Assembly: GCA_035546295.1 (NCBI GenBank)
Contig: DATKBT010000070.1
Coordinates: forward strand, 135,204-199,203
DNA length: 64,000 bases
DNA from: DATKBT01 sp035546295
GTDB lineage: Bacteria; Acidobacteriota; Thermoanaerobaculia; Multivoradales; Multivoraceae
Reading direction: 5' to 3'
The notes beneath the pieces were generated by a model. That model saw only the letters and a program-made list of their open reading frames with translations, did no database searches and had not been told where the DNA came from. Below, piece after piece: positions 42,674 to 51,700 of the stretch. Made by a program: the position numbers and the translations under genes. Numbering within the stretch: the stretch's first letter is position 1; each line of letters opens with the position of its first letter.

Positions 42674-43882
42674 TTGAAGATCAGCGACGCCAGAGTCATC
42701 GTCACCTGCCCCGGGCGCAACTTCGTCACCCTCAAGGTCGAGACCGAGGACGGCATCTCGGGTCTGGGCGACGCGACCCTCAATGGGCGCGAGCTGGCCG
42801 TCGCCTCCTACCTCGCCGAGCACGTGATCCCGTGCCTGATCGGACGCGACGCGCAGCGCATCGAAGAGACCTGGCAGTACCTCTATCGCGGCGCCTACTG
42901 GCGGCGCGGGCCAGTGACCATGGCCGCGATCGGTGCCGTCGACGTCGCGCTGTGGGACATCAAGGCCAAGGCCGCCGGGCTGCCGCTCTACCAGCTCCTG
43001 GGTGGGCGCAGTCGCGACCAGGTCCTCGTCTACGGTCACGCCAGCGGCCGCGACCTGGCCGAGACCCTCGATGCGGTCGGCCGCTACCTCGAGCTCGGCT
43101 ACCGCGCGATCCGGGTCCAGAGCGGCGTCCCGGGGCTCCCTCCCGTCTACGGCGTCGGCAAGGGGGATCTGTACTACGAGCCGGCCGACCCGGACCAGCC
43201 GACCGAGGAGGTGTGGGAGACCTCGGCCTATTTGCGCCACACTCCGCGAGTGTTCGAGGCGGTGCGCGAGCGCTTCGGCGAAGAGGTCGAGCTGCTCCAC
43301 GACTGCCACCACCGGCTGACCCCGAACGAGGCGGCGCGCCTCGGCCGCGATCTCGAGCCCTTCCGGCTGTTCTGGATGGAGGACCCGACCCCGGCCGAGA
43401 ACCAGGAGGCGCTACGCCTGATCCGCCGGCATACCACGACCCCGATCGCCATCGGCGAGGTGTTCAACACCATCTGGGACGCCCAGCACATCCTGGCCGA
43501 GCAGCTCTGCGACTACATCCGCACCACCACCATCCACGCCGGCGGCATCACCCACCTGCGGCGCATCGCGGACCTCGCCTCGCTCTGGCAGATCCGCACC
43601 GGCTGCCACGGCGCCACCGACCTGTCGCCAGTGACGATGGGCGCGGCGCTCCACTTCGATCTGTGGGTGCCCAACTTCGGAATCCAGGAGTACATGCGCC
43701 ACACCGAGGCCACCGACGCCGTCTTCCCCCACGCCTACCGCTTCGAAGACGGAGCCCTGCACCCCGGCGAGGCGCCGGGACACGGGGTCGAGATCGACGA
43801 GCAGGTCGCCGCCGAGCACCCGTACCGTCGCGCCTACCTTCCGGTCAATCGGCTGCGCGACGGAACGATGTGGAACTGGTAG
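42674..43882 (+). CDS. D-mannonate dehydratase family protein (enolase superfamily, ManD)
   Basis: 402 residues, the exact ManD size, when started at TTG 42674 (LKISDARVIVTCPGRNFVTLKV, matching the family N-terminus). Metal ligands and catalytic residues are in place: 'LLHDCHHRL' (Asp and the His base), 'FWMEDPTP' (Glu), 'AIGEVFNT' (Glu), and 'GCHGATDLSPVTMGAALHFDLWVPNFGIQEYM'. ManD-group enzymes dehydrate D-mannonate and/or D-gluconate to 2-keto-3-deoxygluconate; some have little activity. The acyl-CoA synthetase gene starts 26 bp downstream, an uncommon pairing. Confidence 0.92.
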   Translation: MKISDARVIVTCPGRNFVTLKVETEDGISGLGDATLNGRELAVASYLAEHVIPCLIGRDAQRIEETWQYLYRGAYWRRGPVTMAAIGAVDVALWDIKAKAAGLPLYQLLGGRSRDQVLVYGHASGRDLAETLDAVGRYLELGYRAIRVQSGVPGLPPVYGVGKGDLYYEPADPDQPTEEVWETSAYLRHTPRVFEAVRERFGEEVELLHDCHHRLTPNEAARLGRDLEPFRLFWMEDPTPAENQEALRLIRRHTTTPIAIGEVFNTIWDAQHILAEQLCDYIRTTTIHAGGITHLRRIADLASLWQIRTGCHGATDLSPVTMGAALHFDLWVPNFGIQEYMRHTEATDAVFPHAYRFEDGALHPGEAPGHGVEIDEQVAAEHPYRRAYLPVNRLRDGTMWNW

Positions 43883-43908
43883 ACGATCCTTCGAGGAGCG
43901 AGAGCGCC

Positions 43909-45492
43909 ATGACCCAGCACCCCGACCTGCAGCGGAACGTGAGCTACGGCGACCTCGTCGTCGGCGCGCTCCAGCGCTTTCCCGACCGCGTCGCCTTCCG
44001 GCAGGGCGACGTGGAATGGACCTACCTCCACACCGCCGACCTGCTGGCGCGCTGGGTGACCGTGCTGCGCGAGCAGGGTCTGCGCGCCGGCGAGGGGGTC
44101 GGCGTGCTCTCCCCCAACCGCCCCGAGGTCTGGTTGGGCCAGAGCGCGGCGGGACTCGCCGGCGGCCGCTACACGGCGCTCCACCCTCTCGGCTCGCTCG
44201 ACGATCACCTCTACGCTTGCAACGAGGCGGAGCTGCGCTTCCTGATCGTCGATCCGGCGTTCGCCGAGCGTGCCGGCGAGCTCGAGGCGCGCTCCGACGC
44301 GGTCGAGAAGGTGTTCACGATGGGGCCGGCCGGCGTCGGCGACGCGCGCGCGCGCGACATCCTCGCGCTCGCCGAGCAGGCGCCCTCGTCGCGCCTCGGA
44401 CCCGGTCCGCGCTCGGGCGAGGACGTCACCTGGCTGCTGTACACCGGCGGCACCACCGGCGTGCCCAAGGCCGCCATGCTCCCCGATCGGGCGGTCGTCC
44501 AGATGGTCAAAGGAGTCGCGCTCGGCTGGGACCTGCCGCGCCCGATGCGCTACCTGGCGTGTGCGCCGATCACCCACGCCGCCGGCTGCCTGATCATGCC
44601 GGCGCTGCTGTCCGGCGGCACGGTCACGCTTCAGCGCGGCTTCGACCCGGAGGCCTGGCTGCGCGCCGTCCCGGCCGTGAACGCCAACCTCGGTCTGCTG
44701 GTGCCGACCATGATCTACGCCGTGCTCGATCATCCGGCGCTCGACGGCACCGACCTGTCGTCGCTCGAAACCGTGATGTACGGCGCGTCGCCGATGTCGC
44801 CCACGCGCATGGCGGAGGCGCTCGAGCGGCTCGGCCAGGTCTTCTGCCAGCTCTACGGACAGACCGAGAGCGGAGCGCTCGGCACCTCGCTCTGGCGCGA
44901 TGACCACGACAGGAGCGACCTGGCGCGGCTCGCCACCTGCGGCAAGCCGATGCCGGGCTGTCGCGTCGCCATCCTCGACGACGACGGCCAGCCGGTCGAG
45001 GACGGCTCGCCCGGCGAGATCTGCATCCAGGGCCGCTCGGTGATGCTCGGCTACTACAAGCAGCCCGAGCTCACCGAGGAGACCTTCTGCCACGGCTGGC
45101 TGCACACCGGCGACATCGCGGTGCGCGACGAGCAGGGCTTCTACACCATCGTCGACCGCAAGAAGGACATGATCGTCTCCGGCGGCTTCAACGTCTTCCC
45201 CCGCGAGATCGAGGACGTGCTGTCGACCCACCCCGCCGTGTCGAGCGCGGCGGTCATCGGGGTGCCCGACGACAAGTGGGGCGAGGCGGTCAAGGCGCTG
45301 GTGATTCTGAGACCCGACGCCGAGCTCGACCCCCGCGAGCTCATCGCGCTGGTCAAGGAGAGGAAGGGCGCCATCTACGCGCCCAAGTCGGTCGAGCTGG
45401 TCGATGAGCTGCCGCTCACCCCGGTCGGCAAGCCCGACAAGAAGGTGCTGCGCGCGCGGTACTGGAAGGGGGAGAGGCGTTTGGTGCATTGA
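43909..45492 (+). CDS. AMP-dependent acyl-CoA synthetase/ligase
   Basis: 527 residues of the ANL superfamily. P-loop LLYTGGTTGVPKAA, A5-type YGQTE, 'GWLHTGDIAVRDEQGFYTIVDRKKDMIVSGGFNVFPREIE' hinge and A8 region, and the C-terminal Lys in 'PVGKPDKKVL'. It activates a carboxylic acid to its CoA thioester via an adenylate. The substrate is likely a medium-chain or aromatic acid and cannot be fixed. It is in one operon with the ManD gene; GGAG precedes the ATG. Confidence 0.92.
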   Translation: MTQHPDLQRNVSYGDLVVGALQRFPDRVAFRQGDVEWTYLHTADLLARWVTVLREQGLRAGEGVGVLSPNRPEVWLGQSAAGLAGGRYTALHPLGSLDDHLYACNEAELRFLIVDPAFAERAGELEARSDAVEKVFTMGPAGVGDARARDILALAEQAPSSRLGPGPRSGEDVTWLLYTGGTTGVPKAAMLPDRAVVQMVKGVALGWDLPRPMRYLACAPITHAAGCLIMPALLSGGTVTLQRGFDPEAWLRAVPAVNANLGLLVPTMIYAVLDHPALDGTDLSSLETVMYGASPMSPTRMAEALERLGQVFCQLYGQTESGALGTSLWRDDHDRSDLARLATCGKPMPGCRVAILDDDGQPVEDGSPGEICIQGRSVMLGYYKQPELTEETFCHGWLHTGDIAVRDEQGFYTIVDRKKDMIVSGGFNVFPREIEDVLSTHPAVSSAAVIGVPDDKWGEAVKALVILRPDAELDPRELIALVKERKGAIYAPKSVELVDELPLTPVGKPDKKVLRARYWKGERRLVH

Positions 45493-45603
45493 GGCCCAGC
45501 GGGGCGCGTGGATCGGTCCGCAGATGTCACCCGCGACGACCTCTGAGGGGCGCGTGCGGCGTGCCTCCGCGGCGGCCGATCGACGCGGGCCGATGGCCGA
45601 GGC

Positions 45604-46086
45604 TCAGCTCGGCAGCGAGTACTCGAGCTCGTAGCGATGCTCCCCCTCGACGATCTCGAGGGTGAAGATGCCGGCGATGCCGGTCAGATCACCGGTGCCG
45701 GAATCGGGCGCGATCGCGATCTCGAGCCGCTGCGCGCCGCGATCCATGACCCCGCGATGGTGCAGCACGAAGCTGCCCGAGCGACCGTGCAAAGTACCGG
45801 TCACACGCTCGATCGCAACGTAGACCGCCGAACCGTCGATGGGGGTGAGCGCGGTCAGCATCTCGCCCTCGGCGGTCCCCTCGAGGTCGCCGGCGTAGCG
45901 CTTCGAGAGCGACATCCGCGCCAGGCTCACGCCATCGCGGGTGTCGGCTTCGCCGGCCGGCTCGAGCTCGACCTCGAAGGTCCCGCGGGCCACGACCGAC
46001 GTGCGAGAGACTTGTTGCGCGAGCGCGGATTCTGGCGAGGCAACGACCAGGATCAGCAGTGCGTGCGTGCAGCCCACGAACGACAT
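45604..46086 (-). CDS. DUF3224 domain protein, exported
   Basis: 160 residues. Signal peptide, then the lipocalin-like DUF3224 barrel: 'ARGTFEVELEP', 'LARMSLSKRYAGDLEGTAEGEMLTA', 'YVAIERVTGTLHGRSGSFVLHHRG', 'PDSGTGDLTGIAG', 'EGEHRYELEYSL'. DUF3224 proteins resemble allene-oxide-cyclase-like barrels and have no settled function. The start lies 8 nt after the stop of the antitoxin-like gene, so they are probably cotranscribed. Confidence 0.87.
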   Translation of the reverse strand: MSFVGCTHALLILVVASPESALAQQVSRTSVVARGTFEVELEPAGEADTRDGVSLARMSLSKRYAGDLEGTAEGEMLTALTPIDGSAVYVAIERVTGTLHGRSGSFVLHHRGVMDRGAQRLEIAIAPDSGTGDLTGIAGIFTLEIVEGEHRYELEYSLPS

Positions 46087-46094
46087 CCTGGGGC

Positions 46095-46343
46095 TCACTC
46101 GCCGGATCTCCACCGCTCGTCGCCGTACTCCTCGGCCATCCGGTGGGCCTGGTAGCGGCGCCATGCCTCGTCGTCCTCCGAGACGTCCCACCCGTTCTCA
46201 TCCAGGTAGCGACGAGCCTGCTCGCGAGCCTGTTCCGCGCAAAGGAGGCGAGCCAGCAGGCCAGACCGCGAGGTGCTACGTCGCTCGGCCTCCGCGTCCG
46301 CGAACGCAACGAGGTCGTCAGGGAGAGACAAGCAGGTTCTCAC
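46095..46343 (-). CDS. Orphan antitoxin-like protein (ribbon-helix-helix/CopG type)
   Basis: 82 residues from GTG 46343. The N-terminus 'VRTCLSLPDDLVAFADAEAERRSTSRSGLLARLL' is a ribbon-helix-helix DNA-binding domain, and the acidic tail 'DENGWDVSEDDEAWRRYQAHRMAEEYGDERW' is like the toxin-wrapping tail of MazE/VapB-type antitoxins. A toxin gene would be expected directly downstream, but a DUF3224 gene is there instead, 8 nt away. The partner has been lost or is elsewhere. Confidence 0.7.
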   Translation of the reverse strand: MRTCLSLPDDLVAFADAEAERRSTSRSGLLARLLCAEQAREQARRYLDENGWDVSEDDEAWRRYQAHRMAEEYGDERWRSGE

Positions 46344-46447
46344 GACTGCGAGCGTAGCGCAGTGTCGAGAGGATGGTTCCGACACCGGCTGTGACAGCGA
46401 GCACGTCGACCGGGGACGAAGCGACTCCGAGCGCCCAGCCGACCCGA

Positions 46448-47503
46448 TCACGACGCCAGCGCGACCACCCTCCGCACCCATCCGCCCAGCACCGGATCGT
46501 CCGCCATCTCCTCCCGGAACGGCGCCACGCGCTCGGCGAAGGGTCCCTTGTCGGGGCGGCTGACCTCGACGCCGGCCGCTTGGACTTCGGCGAGGGCCTC
46601 CTCGGTCGCCGCGCGCCAGAGCTCGGTCTGGACCACCGCCGACTCGCCGGCCGCCTCCTCGAGCCACGCGCGCTCGCGCGGGCCCAGCTCGTTCCAGGTC
46701 GGCGTGCCGATCAGTAGCACGTCGGGGACCGCGGTGTGCTCGTCGAGCGAATACCAGCGGCAGACCTCGTAGTGGTGGGAGAGGTGGAAGCTCGGCGGGT
46801 TGTTCTCGGCGCCGTCGACCACCCCCTGCTGGAGGGCCGTGTAGAGCTCGCCCCACGAGATCGGGGTCGCCGAGCCGCCGAGGAGCTGGACCATGCGGAT
46901 CGCACTCGGGCTCTCCTGGGTGCGGATCTTGAGCCCGGCGAGGTCGTCGGGGTGCGCGATCGCGCGGGAGCGGGTGTAGAACGAGCGCGAGCCGGCGTCG
47001 TAATAGGCGAGACCGCGCAGCCGGAAGCGCTCGGCCGAAACCAGCAGCTCCCGACCGATGGCGCCGTCGAGCACGGTCCTCTCGTGGGCGCGATCGCGAA
47101 ACAGGTACGGGATGCTGAAGACCGCGAAAGCGGGCGCGAAGCTCTCGAGGACGCTGGCCGAGACCTTGGTCATCGAAAGGCTGCCGATCTGGAGGAGCTC
47201 GAGACACTCGCGCTCGCTGCCGAGCTGCTCTCCCGGGAAGATTTCGGCCCGCAAGGCTCCGTCGGAGAGCTCCGCCAGCCGTGCCGCGAGGTGCTCCATG
47301 GCCCGATGGACGGGGTGGGTGACGTCGAGGCCGTGCGCGAGGGTCAGGACGCTCGCGCCGTTCGCCGGAGCGCGACAGCTCATCCCAGCGAGGCCGCAGA
47401 GGGTCGCGACGGCGCCCACACCGCCGGCGAAGAATCGCCGGCGGTCGAGCCGGCGTTCGCGTCTGGCGGCGGCGAACGCTCTCGCGACGCGCTGGCGGGC
47501 CAT
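46448..47503 (-). CDS. TRAP transporter solute-binding protein (DctP family)
   Basis: 351 residues. Twin-arginine-like export signal (DRRRFFAGGVGAVATLCG) and a possible lipobox before Cys43. The DctP fold follows: 'HPVHRAMEHLAARLAELSDGALRAEIFPGEQLGSERE', 'IPYLFRDRAH', 'KIRTQESPSAIRMVQLLGGSATPISWGELYTALQQGVVDGAENNP' with the carboxylate-binding Arg. It binds a carboxylic acid, often a sugar acid. No DctQ/DctM membrane genes lie alongside. It is followed upstream by Gfo/Idh and DUF1080 genes on the same strand. Confidence 0.9.
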   Translation of the reverse strand: MARQRVARAFAAARRERRLDRRRFFAGGVGAVATLCGLAGMSCRAPANGASVLTLAHGLDVTHPVHRAMEHLAARLAELSDGALRAEIFPGEQLGSERECLELLQIGSLSMTKVSASVLESFAPAFAVFSIPYLFRDRAHERTVLDGAIGRELLVSAERFRLRGLAYYDAGSRSFYTRSRAIAHPDDLAGLKIRTQESPSAIRMVQLLGGSATPISWGELYTALQQGVVDGAENNPPSFHLSHHYEVCRWYSLDEHTAVPDVLLIGTPTWNELGPRERAWLEEAAGESAVVQTELWRAATEEALAEVQAAGVEVSRPDKGPFAERVAPFREEMADDPVLGGWVRRVVALAS

Positions 47504-47544
47504 TGGCGAAGGCTAGCAGCCCCTGGTGAGACTCGCGCGGGACA

Positions 47545-48912
47545 CTAGACCCGCGGCTCCCATCCCGGCTCGTACTCCCTTCCCCACTGCGCCTCGGCCT
47601 CGCGATCGCCCCGGATGCGCCCGTTCGAGGCGTCGATTTCGAGCGCGCGGCCGACCCGCCACGCGATGTTGCCGAGGTGTCCGAGCAGGACGCTCTTGTG
47701 CGCCTCCTCGATCGGGCTGGTGCTCTTCGCGCGACCGCGCACGGCGTCGACGAAGTTCTGCAGGTGCACGCCGTCGAGCGAGGCGTCGGGGCTGGTCGGG
47801 TCGGTGACGTCGATCTCGTCTCGCCGATCGGCGCCGACCTCCTCGAGCAGGGTGTGCTCCGCGTCGTTGGCGAAGACCTTGTAGGTGTCGCCGACCTGGA
47901 GCACCGTCCCCTTCTCGCCGTAGAACAGGACCCCGCGCTCCCACCCCTCGACCGGGTGGCGGTTGCACGAGCGCCCCTCCCAGGTGATCGCGGCGCCGGC
48001 GCCGAACTCGCAGGTGAGCATCATGGTGTCGGGGAACTCCCAGTCGTCGCGGTAGGCGTAGCGCCCGCCGGTGGCGAGGACGCGGGTCGGGTAGTCGACG
48101 CCCAGGCCCCAGCGCGCCACGTCGAGCTCGTGGGTGCCGTTGTTGAGCGCCTCACCGGTCCCCCAGCGCTCGAACCAGTGCCAGTCGTAGGGGTGCACGT
48201 TGTCGCGGTACGCGGTGCGCGGCGCCGGCCCCTGCCAGAGCTCCCAGTCGAGCTCCTTCGGCGGCGCCGCCTCCATGCCGAATCCGATCGGCTCACGGTT
48301 GTTCGAGTACCAGGTCTTGGCGTAGTAGACGCGGCCGATGATCCCGCCGTGCAGGGCCTCGATGCAGCGGTTGACGCCGGGCCAGGAGCGGCGCTGGTTG
48401 CCCATGTGGATGACCTTGCCGGTGCGCCGCTGCGCCTCGATGAGGAGCTCGCCCTCGCGCGGGACGTGGCCGCAAGGCTTCTCGACGTAGACGTGCTTGC
48501 CGGCGGCGACCGCCAGGATCGAGGCCGGGGCGTGCCAGTGGTCGGGCGCCGCGATGACCAGTGCGTCGAGGTCCGGATCTTCGAGCGCCCGGCGCACGTC
48601 GTTCTCGATCCTGGGCGTGGCGGCGCCGGAGCCCTCGACCTCCTTCACGCACTCGGCGTCGTAGCGCCGGTCGACGTCGCACAGCGTCGTCACCTCGACG
48701 CCCTCCAGCCGCGCCAGCTCGCGCGCCAGGCCCCGGCCGCGGCTACGGATTCCCATGACGGCGACCCGCACGCGATCGGCGGGGCTCCCCTGCGCGGTCC
48801 GGATCGCGGGCGCGGCCGGACGCGGCACGAGCGCGCCCAGAGGTCGAGTGATCATGCTGGCGCCGAGCGCGAGCGCTCCCTTGGCCAGGTCCCGGCGAGT
48901 CGTCCTGCCCAT
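47545..48912 (-). CDS. Gfo/Idh/MocA family oxidoreductase, Tat-exported
   Basis: 455 residues. A Tat signal (RRDLAKGALALGASM) precedes a Rossmann domain ('VRVAVMGIRSRGRGLARELARLEGVEVTTLCDVD') with the family EKP motif (HVYVEKPCGHV) and a C-terminal domain with 'NNGTHELDVARWGLGV' carrying the catalytic His/Asp. Periplasmic members of this group act with DUF1080 hydrolases in 3-keto-glycoside metabolism. Strong GGAGG site. It sits 66 bp from the DUF1080 gene on the same strand. Confidence 0.92.
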   Translation of the reverse strand: MGRTTRRDLAKGALALGASMITRPLGALVPRPAAPAIRTAQGSPADRVRVAVMGIRSRGRGLARELARLEGVEVTTLCDVDRRYDAECVKEVEGSGAATPRIENDVRRALEDPDLDALVIAAPDHWHAPASILAVAAGKHVYVEKPCGHVPREGELLIEAQRRTGKVIHMGNQRRSWPGVNRCIEALHGGIIGRVYYAKTWYSNNREPIGFGMEAAPPKELDWELWQGPAPRTAYRDNVHPYDWHWFERWGTGEALNNGTHELDVARWGLGVDYPTRVLATGGRYAYRDDWEFPDTMMLTCEFGAGAAITWEGRSCNRHPVEGWERGVLFYGEKGTVLQVGDTYKVFANDAEHTLLEEVGADRRDEIDVTDPTSPDASLDGVHLQNFVDAVRGRAKSTSPIEEAHKSVLLGHLGNIAWRVGRALEIDASNGRIRGDREAEAQWGREYEPGWEPRV

Positions 48913-48972
48913 CTTCGGCCTCCGTTCGGACGCGTGGTTGCGGATCAGCGTTCTCGGATCAGCGTTCTCGGG

Positions 48973-50430
48973 TCAACGTTCTCGGACCTGGGGCTCACGG
49001 GTCGAGAGATCTCGGAGCTTGATGCTGCGGAACGAGACCCGGTTGCCGTGGTCCTGGAGCAGGAGGTGCCCGCGCTCCCACCGCCCGAAGCCTTCCCAGT
49101 CCTTGTACTTGCTGAGCGCCACCAGCTCGAGGAACTCCTCCGACCCGCGCACGTACTCGAGCACCTTCATGTGGTTGAGCCAGTGCTCGACGGTGCCGTC
49201 GGCTCGCACCACGAGGCGGGCGTGGTTCCACTCCCCCGGCGGCTTCACGAAGCGCGGCTGCTTGACGGCCGGGATCAGATCGTAGAGCGAGGCGAGCGTG
49301 CGGTTGCCACCGCGGCCGAGCTTGGCGTCCGGATGACGCTCGTCGTCGAGGATCTGGTACTCGAGCCCGATCGCCGAGCCGCCGCCCGCGTCGTAGCCCT
49401 CGGTGACGAAGTACTTGATCCCGGAGTTCGCGCCCTCGCTCATCCGAAACTCGAGCTGGAGCTCGAACGCCGCGTACTCCTCCTCGGTGAGGATGTCGCC
49501 GCCGTGAGCGGCCTCGCCGCCCCCCGACTCGAGGACGGTGAGCTCGCCGTCCGCGATCCGCCAGCCGGTCTCGGGAAAGCTCTCGGCGTGGGCGCCCCGC
49601 CACCCCTTCGTCGTCTCGCCGTCCCACAGCAGGCGCCAACCGAGCGCGGCCTCGGCATCGGAGAGCCGGTTGGGCCGCGTGTCGACCACGAATGGGAAGC
49701 CGGCGTCGGAGCCCGGCTCGAGATCGTCGGTCACCAGCCTCAAGTTCCTCCAGCGCACGGTCTTGCCGGCGTCGGCCTCGGGCACAGCGTGGACTTGGAG
49801 CGCGACGAAGCCTCGCGGCGTCATCTCGTCGATCAGGGACGCCGCCGGCTTCCCGTCGAGCCAGGTCCGGATCACGGGACCGATGCACTCGATCCGCAGC
49901 CGGTTCCACTGGCCGGGTCGAAACGCCGCGCCCGCCTCCGGGTTGAGGGTCATCGGGAAGAGCCATCCGCGACGGGACTCGTCGTAGATCCCGGCGCTCC
50001 AGGCGCGCTCCGAAGGATCGATCTCGACCTGGTAGCCGTGGACGCGACCGTTCGCGACCTCCGGCCGGCTTTCGCTGCGCACCTGGACGCCCGAGTTGAG
50101 GCCGTCGTCGACCCGGAACTCGAGCTCGAGCACGAAGTCTCCGTAGGAGCGCTCCGTGACCAGGAAGCTGCTGGGCGTCCCGGCGACGGCCACCCCCACG
50201 ATCGCTCCGTCCTCGACCCGATACTCAGCTTCGCCGCCGAGCTGCCTCCAACCCGTCAGATCCCGCCCGTTGAACAGCTCGATCGGCTCGCCCTCGCCGC
50301 CACCGCCGCCGCCACCGCTCACGCGAGCCGGTGTGCCGCCGGTCGCCGTCATCGCCGCCAGCAGCAGCACCACGGCGACCCCGGCGCGCCCAGCACCCGC
50401 TGCCAACTTCCGTGCTCGACCGTCCTCCAT
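48973..50430 (-). CDS. Secreted tandem DUF1080 protein (3-keto-glycoside hydrolase-like)
   Basis: 485 residues with a signal peptide, a Gly-rich linker and two DUF1080 modules. Module 1 starts 'PIELFNGRDLTGWRQL' and has 'NSGVQVRSESRPE' and 'PGQWNRLRIECIG'. Module 2 starts 'WRLLWDGETTKGWRGA' and has 'NSGIKYFVTEGYD', 'GLEYQILDDERHPDA' and 'PGEWNHARLVV'. The duplication suggests two binding or active sites for glycans. It precedes the Gfo/Idh gene and has a clear GGAGG site. Confidence 0.9.
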   Translation of the reverse strand: MEDGRARKLAAGAGRAGVAVVLLLAAMTATGGTPARVSGGGGGGGEGEPIELFNGRDLTGWRQLGGEAEYRVEDGAIVGVAVAGTPSSFLVTERSYGDFVLELEFRVDDGLNSGVQVRSESRPEVANGRVHGYQVEIDPSERAWSAGIYDESRRGWLFPMTLNPEAGAAFRPGQWNRLRIECIGPVIRTWLDGKPAASLIDEMTPRGFVALQVHAVPEADAGKTVRWRNLRLVTDDLEPGSDAGFPFVVDTRPNRLSDAEAALGWRLLWDGETTKGWRGAHAESFPETGWRIADGELTVLESGGGEAAHGGDILTEEEYAAFELQLEFRMSEGANSGIKYFVTEGYDAGGGSAIGLEYQILDDERHPDAKLGRGGNRTLASLYDLIPAVKQPRFVKPPGEWNHARLVVRADGTVEHWLNHMKVLEYVRGSEEFLELVALSKYKDWEGFGRWERGHLLLQDHGNRVSFRSIKLRDLSTREPQVRER

Positions 50431-50443
50431 TCGCGCACCTCCG

Positions 50444-51700
50444 TCAAGGGGCCGGAACGAAGCTCCGGCGCCAGAGCTCGGCCCCGGACCTCGGCCCTCG
50501 CGCGGGCGCCGGCTCCGAACCCTCCGTGACGGCCGAGCCCCCGCCGGCGAGATCGACCTCGAAGGGTCGGGCGAGGCTGTTGCCCGCGAGGTCCTCGAGC
50601 AGCGGATCGACCCGCAGCTCGTGACGCGTCGGGCGCCAGGGCTCGTTCGGCGTGAAGCGCCAGATGCTCTCCCCCTGCGCCAGCTCGACGACACCCTCGA
50701 TGCGCCGCTCGGTTTCCCCGGCCTCGCCGAGCTCGACCACCCAGAGCGAGTGCTGCAGGAGCGCCCCGTCGAGCGGCTCCCCGAAGCCGATCGCGAGCGG
50801 CTCGCGGGTGCCGGCTCGCGGCTGGCTCCAGGCCCAGGATTCGGGGGTCGGCTGCTCGTAGTCGGGCGGCCCCACCCAGAACTCGTGGACCAAGCCCTGG
50901 CGCAGCGGATTGCCCTCGGCGTCCGGCCAGTCGGCGTCGACCTCGAGGGCGAAGTCGAACCCGCCAGCAAGGGCAGGGCCGACCTCGCGGTGCGGCTTGA
51001 GTCCCGCCTTCAAGCGGCCTGGGTCGAACAGTAAGGTGAGCCGCCTGCTCTCCGGGTCCCAGAGCTCGTACTCGAGCTCGAGGAAGGCGAGCTCGACCTC
51101 GCGGCCGCGCGAGTCGAGGATGCGCAGGTGCCGATACGCGCGGCCCCGCGTCATCGGCGCCGAGAAGTGGACGTAGAACTTGAGCAGGTTCTCGGGCACC
51201 AGGCCGCGCGACGGTTGGATTGCGATCACCCGCGTGGTCGGCGTCACGTCGACGCGCGGAAGCTCGAACTGTTCGAGGATCGCGGCGCCGTCGGCGTCGG
51301 CGCCTCCCGCCAGCACGCCGGGACGAAACGCCGCGACGTACTCGAGCCCCCGCTCGAGCGGGAAGCGCGGCCGGAGCTCGACGCGATCGTCGACCAGGGC
51401 GTACCGCGCGGCGACCGGGGGATTCGCGACATCGCTGACGTGCAGCGAGAACCACTGCGGCCACCCGCTCCGGTCGCTGGCGCGCAGCTCCTCGAGCTGC
51501 GCGCGATCGAGCCCGAGCACCGCGAGGGTGAAGCCGGCGGGCTCGGGCTCGAGCGTCGCGAGGCGCGGCGAGCCCGCGGCGGCCGAGGACGCCGCGGGCA
51601 GCGCCGCCACCGCAGCAGCGAGGACCGATGCGATGGCGACGACCCGTGAGGTCGTCGCCCATCCGCGGTCCCGGGCGATCGCGTGGCGCGCTCGGCTCAA
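50444..51700 (-). CDS. Secreted Ig-like (SbsA/Big_5) domain protein
   Basis: 418 residues from TTG 51700, whose codon overlaps the upstream stop as TTGA, implying coupled translation. After a signal peptide, the body is beta-rich with repeated phrases typical of SbsA Ig-like/Big_5 domains: 'NLLKFYVHFSAPMTRGRAYRHLRILDSRGREV', 'WDPESRRLTLLFDPGRLKAGL', 'SIWRFTPNEPWRPTRHELRV…LLEDLAGNSLARPF'. Likely an extracellular or periplasmic protein of unknown function. It ends 13 nt before the DUF1080 start, so it belongs to the same operon. Confidence 0.75.
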   Translation of the reverse strand: MSRARHAIARDRGWATTSRVVAIASVLAAAVAALPAASSAAAGSPRLATLEPEPAGFTLAVLGLDRAQLEELRASDRSGWPQWFSLHVSDVANPPVAARYALVDDRVELRPRFPLERGLEYVAAFRPGVLAGGADADGAAILEQFELPRVDVTPTTRVIAIQPSRGLVPENLLKFYVHFSAPMTRGRAYRHLRILDSRGREVELAFLELEYELWDPESRRLTLLFDPGRLKAGLKPHREVGPALAGGFDFALEVDADWPDAEGNPLRQGLVHEFWVGPPDYEQPTPESWAWSQPRAGTREPLAIGFGEPLDGALLQHSLWVVELGEAGETERRIEGVVELAQGESIWRFTPNEPWRPTRHELRVDPLLEDLAGNSLARPFEVDLAGGGSAVTEGSEPAPARGPRSGAELWRRSFVPAP

